A DNA stretch of 64,000 nucleotides from Roseateles_B sp041912595 (GCA_041912595.1 JAYRMR010000018.1:1-64000); one strand, 5' to 3'. Shown: positions 18,871-28,890, numbered from the stretch's first letter. Notes: a model not told the origin generated them from the sequence alone. Program-made: numbers and translations.

Positions 18871-18982
18871 GCTGACGCCCTCTGGGCGCAAGCCATCCAA
18901 CTCCAAAAAATTCTTGGGAACGCATCAGCGGGCCCGGGCTTTTTGTTCTCTGCAGTAACGATTTCCAAGACAAGGAACCTTC

Positions 18983-21919
18983 ATGCAAACCGTTGTCGCC
19001 AGCACGCTCGCCGAAGGCGCCGTGGCTCACGCTGCCACCGCTGAAACGCCCCGCCAGTCGGCCTATCAGGCCTACCAGATCATCCGCCGCAATGGCGCTG
19101 TGGTGTCCTTCGAGCCCAGCAAGATCGCCATCGCGCTGATGAAGGCCTTCCTGGCCGTGCATGGCACCAGCGGTGCGGCCTCGGCCAGCGTGCGCGAGAC
19201 GGTCGATGCCCTGACCGAGGCCGTGGTGCGCGCGCTGCTGCGCTCGCGTCCGAGCGGCGGCACCTTCCACATCGAGGATGTGCAGGACCACGTCGAGCTG
19301 GGCCTGATGCGCGGCGGCCACCATGAAGTGGCCCGTGCCTACGTGCTGTACCGCGAGCGCCGCTCCCAGGAGCGTCTGCGCCAGGGTGAGGTCGCCCAGG
19401 CCGCCGTGCCCGAGACCGCCCTGATGGTGCTGGACGGCGGCCATCGCGTGCCCCTGGACCTGCAGAAGCTCGCGGGCCTGATCAGCTCCAGCTGCGAAGG
19501 CCTGGGTGCCGACGTCAAGCCCGAGCCCATCCTGGCCGAGACCAAGCGCAATCTGTACGACGGCGTGCCGATGGACGAGGTCTACAAGGCCGCCATCCTG
19601 GCCTCTCGCACCCTGATCGAGAAGGACCCGGGCTACACCCGTGCCACCGCCCGCCTGCTGATGCACACCATCCGCAAGGAGATCCTGGGCGAGGAAGTGA
19701 CGCAGGCCGAGATGCAGTCGCGCTACGCCGACTACTTCCCGCAGTTCATCAAGAAGGGCATCCAGGTCGAGCTGCTTGACGAGAAGCTGGGCCAGTACGA
19801 CCTCGCCAAGCTGGGCGCCGCCCTGAAGGCCGAGCGCGACTTCCAGTTCGATTACCTGGGCCTGCAGACGCTGTTCGACCGCTACTTCCTGCACACCGAA
19901 GGCAAGCGCATCGAGATGCCCCAGGCCTTCTTCATGCGCGTGGCCATGGGCCTGGCGCTGAACGAGATCGACCGCGAAGCCCGCGCCATCGAGTTCTATG
20001 AAGTGCTGTCGAGCTTCGACTTCATGAGCTCCACGCCGACGCTGTTCAACGCCGGCACCCGTCGCTCGCAGCTCTCCAGCTGCTACCTGACGACCGTGGC
20101 CGACGACCTCGACGGCATCTACGAGGCGCTCAAGGAGAACGCGCTGCTGTCCAAGTTCGCCGGCGGCCTGGGCAATGACTGGACCCCCGTGCGCGCCCTG
20201 GGCTCGCACATCAAGGGCACCAACGGCAAGAGCCAGGGCGTCGTGCCCTTCCTGAAGGTGGTCAACGACACCGCCGTGGCCGTGAACCAGGGCGGCAAGC
20301 GCAAGGGCGCGGTCTGCGCCTACCTGGAGTCCTGGCACCTGGACATCGAGGAGTTCCTCGAGCTGCGCAAGAACACCGGCGACGACCGCCGCCGCACGCA
20401 CGACATGAACACGGCGAACTGGATTCCCGACCTGTTCATGAAGCGCGTGACCGAAGGCGGCGACTGGACGCTGTTCAGCCCGTCCACCTGCCCGGACCTG
20501 CACGACCTCTTCGGCCAGGCCTTCGAGAAGGCCTACGTCGAGTACGAGGCCAAGGCCGATCGCGGCGAGATCAAGCTGTTCAAGCGCATGCCCGCCAAGG
20601 ACCTGTGGCGCAAGATGCTCTCGATGCTGTTCGAGACCGGCCACCCCTGGATCACGTTCAAGGACGCCTGCAATGTGCGCTCGCCGCAGCAGCACGTGGG
20701 CGTGGTGCACTCGTCCAACCTCTGCACCGAGATCACGCTGAACACCAATGACAGCGAAATCGCCGTTTGCAATCTGGGCTCGGTCAACCTGGTCCAGCAC
20801 CTGAAGGACGGCGCCGATGGCAAGAAGGTCATCGACCACGACAAGCTGAAGAAGACCGTCCGCACCGCCATGCGCATGCTGGACAACGTCATCGACATCA
20901 ACTACTACGCCGTCAAGAAGGCGCGCGACTCCAACCTGCGCCACCGCCCGGTGGGCCTGGGCCTGATGGGCTTCCAGGATTCGCTGTATGCGCTGCGCAC
21001 GCCCTATGCCTCCGCCGAGGCCGTGGAGTTCGCCGACCGCTCGATGGAAGCGATCTGCTACTACGCCTACTGGGCCTCGACCGAGCTGGCCGAGGAGCGC
21101 GGCCGCTACAGCAGCTACCGCGGCTCGCTGTGGGACCGCGGCATCCTGCCGATCGACTCGCTCGACCTGCTGCTGCAGGAGCGCGGCGGCTACGTGGACG
21201 TGGACCGCTCGTCCTCGATGGACTGGGACACCCTGCGCCAGCGCATCGCCACGCACGGCATGCGCAACAGCAACTGCGTCGCCATCGCCCCGACGGCCAC
21301 CATCTCGAACATCATCGGCGTGGACGCCTCGATCGAGCCCTGCTTCGGCAACCTCTCGGTCAAGTCCAACCTGTCCGGCGAGTTCACGGTGATCAACGAG
21401 TCGCTGGTCCGCGACCTGAAGAAGCTGGGCCTGTGGGATGACGTCATGGTCATGGACCTCAAGCACTTCGACGGTTCGCTGCGCCGCATCGACCGCGTGC
21501 CCGAGGAGCTCAAGGCCCTGTACGCCACCGCCTTCGAGGTGGAGCCGCAATGGCTGGTCGAGGCCGCCTCGCGCCGCCAGAAGTGGATCGACCAGGCGCA
21601 GAGCCTGAACATCTACATGGCCGGTGCCTCGGGCAAGAAGCTGGACGAGACCTACAAGCTGGCCTGGCAGCGTGGCCTCAAGACCACCTACTACCTCCGC
21701 ACGATCGGCGCCACGCACGCCGAGAAGAGCACCGTCAGCATGACCGGCCAGCTCAACGCGGTGCCCGGTGGTTCGTCCGGCCTGAACGCCGCGCCGGTCG
21801 CGACCGCACCGGCCGCACCGGCCGCACCGGCAGCGCCGGCGGTCGAGGTGGACAACACCCCGGCCACGGACATCAAGTTCTGCTCGATCGACAACCCCGA
21901 CTGCGAGGCCTGCCAGTAA
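18983..21919 (+). CDS. nrdA: Ribonucleoside-diphosphate reductase, class Ia large subunit
   Basis: Catalytic subunit that reduces NDPs to dNDPs. The 978-aa product has an N-terminal ATP-cone (about residues 30-135, IRRNGAVVSFEPSKIAIALM) for allosteric activity control. The ten-stranded barrel follows, with active-site cysteines in RSQLSSCYLTTV, NLCTEITLNT and AVCNLGSVNL. An Ala/Pro-rich linker leads to a C-terminal tail ending CEACQ, whose cysteine pair re-reduces the active site. The start codon follows an AAGGAACC ribosome site. The length is about 200 residues more than E. coli NrdA, partly at both termini. Regulation: NrdR boxes and a long leader upstream; nrdB follows after 320 bp. Confidence 0.97.
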   Translation: MQTVVASTLAEGAVAHAATAETPRQSAYQAYQIIRRNGAVVSFEPSKIAIALMKAFLAVHGTSGAASASVRETVDALTEAVVRALLRSRPSGGTFHIEDVQDHVELGLMRGGHHEVARAYVLYRERRSQERLRQGEVAQAAVPETALMVLDGGHRVPLDLQKLAGLISSSCEGLGADVKPEPILAETKRNLYDGVPMDEVYKAAILASRTLIEKDPGYTRATARLLMHTIRKEILGEEVTQAEMQSRYADYFPQFIKKGIQVELLDEKLGQYDLAKLGAALKAERDFQFDYLGLQTLFDRYFLHTEGKRIEMPQAFFMRVAMGLALNEIDREARAIEFYEVLSSFDFMSSTPTLFNAGTRRSQLSSCYLTTVADDLDGIYEALKENALLSKFAGGLGNDWTPVRALGSHIKGTNGKSQGVVPFLKVVNDTAVAVNQGGKRKGAVCAYLESWHLDIEEFLELRKNTGDDRRRTHDMNTANWIPDLFMKRVTEGGDWTLFSPSTCPDLHDLFGQAFEKAYVEYEAKADRGEIKLFKRMPAKDLWRKMLSMLFETGHPWITFKDACNVRSPQQHVGVVHSSNLCTEITLNTNDSEIAVCNLGSVNLVQHLKDGADGKKVIDHDKLKKTVRTAMRMLDNVIDINYYAVKKARDSNLRHRPVGLGLMGFQDSLYALRTPYASAEAVEFADRSMEAICYYAYWASTELAEERGRYSSYRGSLWDRGILPIDSLDLLLQERGGYVDVDRSSSMDWDTLRQRIATHGMRNSNCVAIAPTATISNIIGVDASIEPCFGNLSVKSNLSGEFTVINESLVRDLKKLGLWDDVMVMDLKHFDGSLRRIDRVPEELKALYATAFEVEPQWLVEAASRRQKWIDQAQSLNIYMAGASGKKLDETYKLAWQRGLKTTYYLRTIGATHAEKSTVSMTGQLNAVPGGSSGLNAAPVATAPAAPAAPAAPAVEVDNTPATDIKFCSIDNPDCEACQ

Positions 21920-21931
21920 GGCGCCCCTCGC

Positions 21932-21966
21932 GGCGGCAGCGAGCCCTTCACGCGCTCGCTGCCGCC
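21932..21966 (+). terminator. Strong stem-loop after nrdA (no U-run)
   Basis: A perfect 13-bp stem, GGCGGCAGCGAGC with GCTCGCTGCCGCC, around a 9-base loop, 12 bp past the nrdA stop. There is no following T-run, so it may stabilise the 3' end or pause polymerase rather than act as a classical terminator. Confidence 0.55.
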
Positions 21967-22188
21967 CGCGTCTCCCAGCGAGTGTTCATCGCTGCCCGCG
22001 CCTGGCGGGCATCCATGAATGCTTCGGCCACACGCCCAACCCTGCGCGCCGTCGCTGGCGAAGATGCAGGGCGCGTCGATTGCCACAGCCTGACTTGCGC
22101 CTGTTCCGGACCGATTTTCGTCACGCACATTTGCGGCGTTAGCGATGCGGTCCAGCAACAGCGCATTTGTGTCGCTGTCAAGAAGTCC

Positions 22189-22218
22189 TTGGTGTTTTAG
22201 ACACAACACTCCGATAAT
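22189..22218 (+). promoter_or_regulatory. Candidate nrdB promoter
   Basis: TTGGTG (22189-22194), an 18-base spacer and GATAAT (22213-22218), 22 bp before the nrdB ATG. No NrdR box is evident here, unlike at nrdA. Confidence 0.45.
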
Positions 22219-22239
22219 CCGCAAGATAGGAAGTCCACC

Positions 22240-23400
22240 ATGTTGGTTTGGGAAGAAGACCGTAAGCCCGCGATCAGCGCCTTGAATAGCGCCACGAATC
22301 ATGGCCTGAGCGCCACCCCGCACAGCGGCCTGCAAGCGGCCGCGGCGGCATCGACGCCGCCGGCTTCCTCTTCCGCCGCCGAGCGCCGCGTCAACATCGC
22401 CGACAAGCGCATCATCAACGGCCAGACGGACGTCAACCAGCTGGTGCCGTTCAAGTACAAGTGGGCCTGGGACAAGTACCTCGCCACCTGCGCCAACCAC
22501 TGGATGCCGCAGGAAGTGAACATGTCCCGCGACATCGCCCTGTGGAAGGACCCGAACGGCCTGACCGAGGACGAGCGCCGCATCATCAAGCGCAACCTCG
22601 GCTTCTTCGTGACCGCCGATTCGCTGGCCGCGAACAACATCGTGCTGGGCACCTACCGCCACATCACCGCGCCCGAGTGCCGCCAGTTCCTGCTGCGCCA
22701 GGCCTTCGAGGAAGCGATCCACACGCACGCCTACCAGTACATCGTCGAGTCCCTGGGCCTCGATGAGAGCGAGATCTTCAACGCCTATCACGAGGTGGCC
22801 TCCATCCGTGACAAGGACGAGTTCCTGATCCCCTTCATCGACGCGATCATGGACCCCAACTTCAAGACGGGCACGCTGGCCGCGGACCAGACCCTGCTGA
22901 AGTCGCTGATCGTCTTCGCCTGCCTGATGGAAGGCCTGTTCTTCTACGTGGGCTTCACGCAGATCCTGGCCATGGGCCGCCAGAACAAGATGACCGGTGC
23001 CGCCGAGCAGTACCAGTACATCCTGCGCGACGAGTCCATGCACTGCAACTTCGGCATCGACCTGATCAACCAGATCAAGCTCGAGAACCCGCAGCTCTGG
23101 ACGGCCGAGTTCAAGGCCGAGATCAAGGCCCTGTTCCAGAAGGCCGTGGAGCTCGAGTACCGCTACGCCGAGGACACCATGCCGCGTGGCGTGCTGGGCC
23201 TCAACGCCGCGATGTTCAAGGGCTACCTGCGCTACATCGCCAACCGCCGTGCCACCCAGATCGGCCTGGAGGAGCTCTTCCCGAACGAAGAGAACCCCTT
23301 CCCCTGGATGAGCGAAATGATCGACCTGAAGAAGGAACGCAACTTCTTCGAAACCCGCGTCATCGAATACCAGTCCGGTGGCGCCCTGTCCTGGGATTGA
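22240..23400 (+). CDS. nrdB: Ribonucleoside-diphosphate reductase, class Ia small subunit
   Basis: Di-iron radical subunit of ribonucleotide reductase. The 386-aa product has the ferritin-like helices with metal ligands Glu158 and His161 and the radical tyrosine at 165, in FEEAIHTHAYQYI, the spacing of E. coli Glu115/His118/Tyr122. The retained tyrosine argues for an ordinary class Ia enzyme rather than a Mn/Fe or metal-free type. The first 50 residues are an Ala/Ser/Pro-rich extension with no metal ligands. It is expressed with nrdA, apparently from its own promoter, and is followed by a histone-like gene. Confidence 0.97.
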   Translation: MLVWEEDRKPAISALNSATNHGLSATPHSGLQAAAAASTPPASSSAAERRVNIADKRIINGQTDVNQLVPFKYKWAWDKYLATCANHWMPQEVNMSRDIALWKDPNGLTEDERRIIKRNLGFFVTADSLAANNIVLGTYRHITAPECRQFLLRQAFEEAIHTHAYQYIVESLGLDESEIFNAYHEVASIRDKDEFLIPFIDAIMDPNFKTGTLAADQTLLKSLIVFACLMEGLFFYVGFTQILAMGRQNKMTGAAEQYQYILRDESMHCNFGIDLINQIKLENPQLWTAEFKAEIKALFQKAVELEYRYAEDTMPRGVLGLNAAMFKGYLRYIANRRATQIGLEELFPNEENPFPWMSEMIDLKKERNFFETRVIEYQSGGALSWD

Positions 23401-23627
23401 GCGGGCTGCCTGGTCAGCGGCCTGTGTCCCTTTGAGTGCTCGTCAATGAGATCAAGACAAGCGATGCCATTGAACCGTCAGACGCGAAAAAGCGCGGCGG
23501 TGCATCGCGACCCCATTCACCGTACCGTGGCGCTGCTCCAAAGCGACTCTCGGGCGGTGGATAGCTGCGCTGAGGTGGACCGGTCCGCCGCAGGCAGTGC
23601 TTTTTTCACTTGATCAAGGAGAAAACC

Positions 23628-24287
23628 ATGGCAACTGCAAAGAAGGCACCGGCCAAGAAGGCCGCTCCCGCCAAGAAGGCCGCCGCTCCGGCCAAGAAGG
23701 CTGCTGCTCCGGCAAAGAAGGCCGCTCCGGCCAAGAAGGCTGCTGCTCCGGCGAAGAAGGCCGCTCCGGCCAAGAAGGCTGCTGCTCCGGCGAAGAAGGC
23801 CGCTCCGGCCAAGAAGGCTGCTGCTCCGGCAAAGAAGGCCGCTCCGGCCAAGAAGGCTGCTGCTCCGGCAAAGAAGGCCGCTCCGGCCAAGAAGGCTGCT
23901 GCACCCGCCAAGAAGGCCGCTTCGACCAAGAAGCCGCCGATCAAGGCTGCTGCCAAGGCCGCCAAGCCTGCTGCCAAGGCTGCGAAGCCCGCGGCCAAGG
24001 CTGCTTCGACCAAGAAGCCGCCCATCAAGGCTGCACCGAAGGCTGCTGCCAAGCCCGCTGCCAAGCCGGCCGCCAAGGCTGCATCGACCAAGAAGCCGCC
24101 CATCAAGGCTGCTCCCAAGGCCGCTGCCAAGCCTGCCGCGAAGCCCGCTGCCAAGCCGGCCGCCAAGCCTGCCGCCAAGAAGCCTGCTGCAGCCCCCGCT
24201 GCTGCCAAGCCTGCCGCTGCACCGGCTGCCAAGACGGCCCTGAGCCCGCAAGCGGCCTGGCCCTTCCCGACCGGCAACAAGCCCTGA
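23628..24287 (+). CDS. Histone H1-like Lys/Ala/Pro-repeat DNA-binding protein
   Basis: A 219-aa, very basic protein made almost only of Lys, Ala and Pro. After MATAKKAPAKK it runs through AAPAKKAAPAKKA repeats to about residue 100. Variants with STKKPPIKAAAKAA and KPAAKPAAK follow, and the tail is unusually non-basic (SPQAAWPFPTGNKP). It resembles the C-terminal domain of eukaryotic histone H1 and bacterial AlgP/HctB-like nucleoid proteins, so nonspecific DNA binding and compaction is a reasonable inference. The start follows AAGGAGAAAACC. A strong terminator lies after the stop. Overlapping open frames in other phases are artefacts of the repeat. Confidence 0.88.
   Translation: MATAKKAPAKKAAPAKKAAAPAKKAAAPAKKAAPAKKAAAPAKKAAPAKKAAAPAKKAAPAKKAAAPAKKAAPAKKAAAPAKKAAPAKKAAAPAKKAASTKKPPIKAAAKAAKPAAKAAKPAAKAASTKKPPIKAAPKAAAKPAAKPAAKAASTKKPPIKAAPKAAAKPAAKPAAKPAAKPAAKKPAAAPAAAKPAAAPAAKTALSPQAAWPFPTGNKP
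23690..23910 (+). repeat. 39-bp tandem repeats coding AAPAKKAAPAKKA units
   Basis: Near-identical 39-bp units (13 codons), about five to six in a row, differing at single positions such as GCA/GCG. They encode the Lys/Ala/Pro repeats of the histone-like protein, so copy number can change without frameshift. Confidence 0.8.
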
Positions 24288-24332
24288 GCCTGGTTGGCGT
24301 GATCCCTCTCGGGGGATCACCCGCCCAAGCTG

Positions 24333-24359
24333 AAAACCCGGCCTCGGCCGGGTTTTTTT
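24333..24359 (+). terminator. Terminator of the histone-like gene
   Basis: AAAACCCGGC and GCCGGGTTTT pair around a 4-base loop and continue into seven Ts. It may also serve the converging DUF3426 gene, thanks to the A-tract on the left. Confidence 0.93.
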
Positions 24360-24444
24360 ACGCTTGTACGCTAGCGGCGAGCGGAGATGCAGCCCGCAGA
24401 ACGTCGATGCCCGGCACGGGCCGTGGCGCCTCGGGGCCGGGGGC

Positions 24445-25749
24445 TCAGGGGTAGAAGATCTCGACCGTGTAGCCGTTGACCCGCTGGCGCCCGGTGCTGA
24501 ACACCAGCTGCAGCGCCTGCTCGCTGTTGGGCGCCGTGCTGGGCTGCGCATTCGCGAAGTCCTCGGGGCGCAGGGCGCGCTTCATCAGCACCTTGCCGTT
24601 GCCGTCGTTGAGGCTCAGCTCGACCCAGGGCGTCGCCAGCTCCCAGGGGCTCTTGTTGCGCAGGCTGAGGCTGAACTTGTAGTGGTTGCCGCTGGCGGCC
24701 TCCGACAGGCCGCTGCTCTCGACGCTGAAGGCATCCAGGCGCTGCCAGGGGTGCAGCTCGCAACCCAGGCGGGAGCAGGCCGCCGCGAGCCATTCACGGG
24801 CGGTCGGGGACTGCGTGGAGAGTGCGTCGCGGTAATGCCAGGTCAGCTGAGCGGCCGCGCCGCCCAGGAGCAGCACGCAACCCAGGCCGAGCGCCAGGCG
24901 CACGCCTGGGCGTTGCCAGCGGGCCTCGCCCTCGGCGCGGCGCAGGAAGCCGGGCTTGCGCGCGGGCTTGGCGGCGGGCGTCGAGGCAGCCATTTCGGGC
25001 GGCGTCGCCTGTGCCGACTGCAGGCTCGGCGACAGCACGACGTCGGGGCCCAGGTCCTGGGCGACCGGGGCCGCCGCGGGTGAGGGCGGCGCGACGGCCG
25101 GCGGTGCCGGCTCGGGTTCGAAGCGCATCCCCTTGGGCTCCGGCATGCCGGCCCGCGCATCCACGGGCGCGGCCGGCAGGGCGGGATCGGGCGGCGGTTC
25201 CCAGAAAGGTTCGCGACGTTCGCCCGCGTGATCGTGAGCGCCGATCCGCGAGGGATGCAGGTCGCCATCGCCCGGTGGCTCGAACGCTTCATGCGTCGGC
25301 GCGAAGGCGGGCGCCGGCGGCGCGGGCTCGTACGCCGGCGCCGGGCTGGGTGTGTAGGCGGGCGCCGCGGCAGGCGACGGCACGGCGCGGCGCTCGGCGG
25401 CGACGTCGATCGGGCGACGCACGGCGTGGTGAGGCGCAGCGTGTGCAGAAGCGTGTACAGCGGGGGCCGCGGGCGCAGGTGCCGGGGGCATCACCGCCGG
25501 GGCGTTGCGGCTCGGGGCCGGCTGCTCGCGCACGAAGGCGGGCGCGTCGTGCGAGGGCTCGAACTCGCTCTCCGGGCTCGGCGCCGGCCAGGGCGGCGGT
25601 GCTTCGCGGTCCAGGTCGAAGAGCTGTTCACGGGCATCGAAGACCTCGGCGCAGCGGCCGCAGCGCACCCAGCCCTCGGAGACGCGCAACTGGTCCTGCA
25701 CCACGCGGAAGATGGTGCCGCAGGCGGTGCAGCGGGTAGCAAGACTCAT
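24445..25749 (-). CDS. Zinc-ribbon and DUF3426 membrane protein
   Basis: A 434-aa protein of unknown role, common in betaproteobacteria. An MJ0042-type zinc ribbon is at the N-terminus (Cys7, Cys10, Cys30, Cys33, in RCTACGTIF and VRCGRCAEVF). About 220 residues of Pro/Ala-rich disordered linker follow, then one transmembrane helix (LALGLGCVLLLGGAAAQL). The extracytoplasmic DUF3426 domain ends with NGYTVEIFYP. The zinc ribbon would be cytoplasmic and DUF3426 periplasmic. It is last in the aroQ-accB-accC-prmA series, 155 bp after prmA, a conserved neighbourhood that does not explain its job. Confidence 0.88.
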   Translation of the reverse strand: MSLATRCTACGTIFRVVQDQLRVSEGWVRCGRCAEVFDAREQLFDLDREAPPPWPAPSPESEFEPSHDAPAFVREQPAPSRNAPAVMPPAPAPAAPAVHASAHAAPHHAVRRPIDVAAERRAVPSPAAAPAYTPSPAPAYEPAPPAPAFAPTHEAFEPPGDGDLHPSRIGAHDHAGERREPFWEPPPDPALPAAPVDARAGMPEPKGMRFEPEPAPPAVAPPSPAAAPVAQDLGPDVVLSPSLQSAQATPPEMAASTPAAKPARKPGFLRRAEGEARWQRPGVRLALGLGCVLLLGGAAAQLTWHYRDALSTQSPTAREWLAAACSRLGCELHPWQRLDAFSVESSGLSEAASGNHYKFSLSLRNKSPWELATPWVELSLNDGNGKVLMKRALRPEDFANAQPSTAPNSEQALQLVFSTGRQRVNGYTVEIFYP

Positions 25750-25904
25750 GGGGGCAGATCATGCCATGAAGGCCTGTCACCGCCGAGCGCGCTCACCCCT
25801 AGAAACATCGATCCAGCCGATGTTGCCGGGGGCGGCGGTGCTGCCGGGGTCAGGCCTTGCCTGGCACGCCAAGAGGCGGTGTTCAGGCGGCGTTCAGGCG
25901 GGGC

Positions 25905-26828
25905 TCAGGCGGCGCGGCGTGCCGTCATCAGGATCCAGCCTTCCTCGCTGTCGCTCACGTCCAGGGCCAGCCAGGGCGCATAGGCGTCCTTCAGCTCCTG
26001 GGCCTGGCGCTCGAGGATGCCCGCCAGCACGAGATGACCGCCCGCGCGCACGTGGGCGCACAGCAGCGGGGCCAGCAGCTTCAGCGGGGTGGCGAGGATG
26101 TTGGCCAGCACCAGCGGGTACTCGCCCGACGCGGCGTCGGGCAGCGCGGCGTTCAGCGTCACGCGGTTGGCCTCGGCATTGGCCACGGAGGAGATGATGG
26201 CGGCCGGGTCGATGTCCACGGCATCGATGTGCTGCGCGCCATGCAGCGCGGCGCCGATGGCGAGGATGCCTGAGCCGCAGCCGTAGTCCAGCACGCGGTC
26301 CCAGCTGGCGGCCTCGGCGCCGTGCCGGGCGATCCAGCGCAGGCACATGCGCGTCGTCGGGTGGGTGCCGGTGCCGAAGGCCAGGCCGGGGTCGAGACGC
26401 ATGATGCGCGTCGCCTGGGCGGGGGCCTCGTGCCAGGAGGGCACGATCCAGAACTCGGGGGTGATCTCGACCGGCGCGAACTGCGACTGCGTCAGGCGCA
26501 CCCAGTCCTGCTCCTCCACGGCCTGGATGGTCTGGACGTGCACGTCCTGCGCCCAGTCCTGGGCCAGCAGCAGGGTGGCGGCCTCGGTGGCCTCGGCCTC
26601 GCTGGCGAAGAGCGCTTTCACGACCGAGCGTTCCCAGCCCGGCTTGGGCGCGGGCATGCCGGGCTCGCCGAACAGGGCCTTCTCGGAGTCGGTGTCGGCA
26701 TCGGCGTCCTCCACGGACACGGCGAGCGACTCCACCTCCATCAGCGCGTCGCTGACGGTCTCGACGTCGTCCTCGCGGCAGATGAGCACCAGTTCGTGCA
26801 GGTCGGGGGTGGCGGGGGTGTTGCTCAT
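25905..26828 (-). CDS. prmA: Ribosomal protein L11 methyltransferase
   Basis: SAM-dependent enzyme that trimethylates ribosomal protein L11. The 307-aa product has the N-terminal substrate-binding domain starting at HELVLICREDDVETVSDAL. The methyltransferase domain carries LAFGTGTHPTT and the SAM loop VLDYGCGSGILAIGAAL. Start, length and motifs agree with the family. It follows accC after 112 bp on the same strand. Confidence 0.97.
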   Translation of the reverse strand: MSNTPATPDLHELVLICREDDVETVSDALMEVESLAVSVEDADADTDSEKALFGEPGMPAPKPGWERSVVKALFASEAEATEAATLLLAQDWAQDVHVQTIQAVEEQDWVRLTQSQFAPVEITPEFWIVPSWHEAPAQATRIMRLDPGLAFGTGTHPTTRMCLRWIARHGAEAASWDRVLDYGCGSGILAIGAALHGAQHIDAVDIDPAAIISSVANAEANRVTLNAALPDAASGEYPLVLANILATPLKLLAPLLCAHVRAGGHLVLAGILERQAQELKDAYAPWLALDVSDSEEGWILMTARRAA

Positions 26829-26940
26829 GGGGAAACCTTCAAGGGCACATCAAAAGCGCAAGCCCTGGGCGGCATGGGCCGCGCCAGGGCTGTGGCGGGT
26901 GCGTATGCGTCAGACGCGAATGATAGGGCGTTGCCCGTCC

Positions 26941-28290
<1,350 letters not shown>

Positions 28291-28348
28291 GGCAGTTGCT
28301 CAGCGCACGAGGCGCAATGCGGCCAGAGGCCCATCCAGCAGGGGTCGT

Positions 28349-28419
28349 GGATCCGGCTTCGCCGCTCCGCCGACCACGCCCCCTCGAGAGGGCCGGTGCC
28401 GCTGGCAGGGGGTGGGGCG
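28349..28419. repeat. REP-like palindromic element (accB-accC gap)
   Basis: GC-rich element beginning GGATCCGGCTTCGCCG, with a CCCCCTCGAGAGGG core and a closing CAGGGGG block, directly after the accB stop. The same order of blocks recurs, on the other strand, at 41104-41170 and, on the same strand, at 45940-46006. Confidence 0.65.
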
Positions 28420-28422
28420 TGT

Positions 28423-28890
28423 TCACTCGATGATGAACAGCGGCTGGCCGAATTCCACCGGCTGGCCGTTTTCCACCAGGATCTTGGTCACGGTGCCGGC
28501 CTTGTCGGCATCGATCTCGTTCATGATCTTCATGGCTTCGATGATGCAGATGGCCTGGCCTTCCTTGACCTGCTGGCCCACCTCGACGAAAGCCTTGGCG
28601 TTGGGGCCGGAGGCGCGGTAGAAGGTGCCCACCATGGGCGACTTCACCACATGGCCGGTCTCGACGGGGGCGGCGGCAGGCGCAGCGGCGGCCGCGGCGG
28701 GTGCCGCAGCAGCCACCGGCGCGGCGGCCATCGGCGCGGCCATCATCGGCATGGCCTGGGCCAGGGGCACGGCCACCGTGCCGTCGGACTTGACGATGCG
28801 CACCTTGCCATCGGCTTCGGTGATTTCAAGTTCAGAAATGTTCGACTCGGACACGAGGTCGATCAGGGTCTTGAGCTTGCGCAGATCCAT
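28423..28890 (-). CDS. accB: Acetyl-CoA carboxylase, biotin carboxyl carrier protein
   Basis: Carries biotin between AccC and the carboxyltransferase. The 155-aa product starts MDLRKLKTLIDLVSESN, matching the family; the frame is open 13 codons upstream but without support. An Ala/Pro-rich flexible hinge spans about residues 50-75. The biotinyl domain carries EAMKIMNEI, whose lysine is the biotin site (Ile replaces the commoner Met after it). It lies 82 bp after aroQ and precedes accC. Confidence 0.97.
   Translation of the reverse strand: MDLRKLKTLIDLVSESNISELEITEADGKVRIVKSDGTVAVPLAQAMPMMAAPMAAAPVAAAAPAAAAAAPAAAPVETGHVVKSPMVGTFYRASGPNAKAFVEVGQQVKEGQAICIIEAMKIMNEIDADKAGTVTKILVENGQPVEFGQPLFIIE

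Larger units (their letters stand above)
18288..18982 (+). other. Long gene-free region holding the nrdA promoter and leader
   Basis: About 695 bp. The left 290 bp show nothing I can name. The right part has the NrdR-box promoter (18586-18632), two stable hairpins and the ribosome site AAGGAACC directly before the nrdA ATG. The open frames across it do not look like proteins. Confidence 0.8.
21920..22239 (+). other. nrdA-nrdB intergenic region
   Basis: 320 bp containing a strong hairpin directly after nrdA, about 220 bp without recognisable signals, then a likely nrdB promoter and the AGGAAG ribosome site. No coding sequence is convincing. Confidence 0.7.

Noticed and set aside
18602..18958. 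118-codon frame in the nrdA leader
   Set aside because: It would begin at a TTG inside the -35 element, upstream of the predicted transcript start, and its translation has no protein-like pattern.
18637..18982. Cobalamin riboswitch upstream of nrdA
   Set aside because: These occur before some reductase genes, but I find no B12-box or the conserved GGGAA...GGTG landmarks; the enzyme is also the B12-independent class Ia.
18620..21718. 1032-codon open frame opposite nrdA
   Set aside because: Same shadow effect; it has no ribosome site or family features, while nrdA on the other strand is unmistakable.
23690..23910. CRISPR array
   Set aside because: Regular repeats were considered, but there are no spacers of unrelated sequence: units are contiguous and coding.
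23597..24454. Second + frame and minus frame over the histone-like gene
   Set aside because: Simple repeats stay open in several frames; only the Lys/Ala/Pro frame has a ribosome site and a sensible stop before the terminator.
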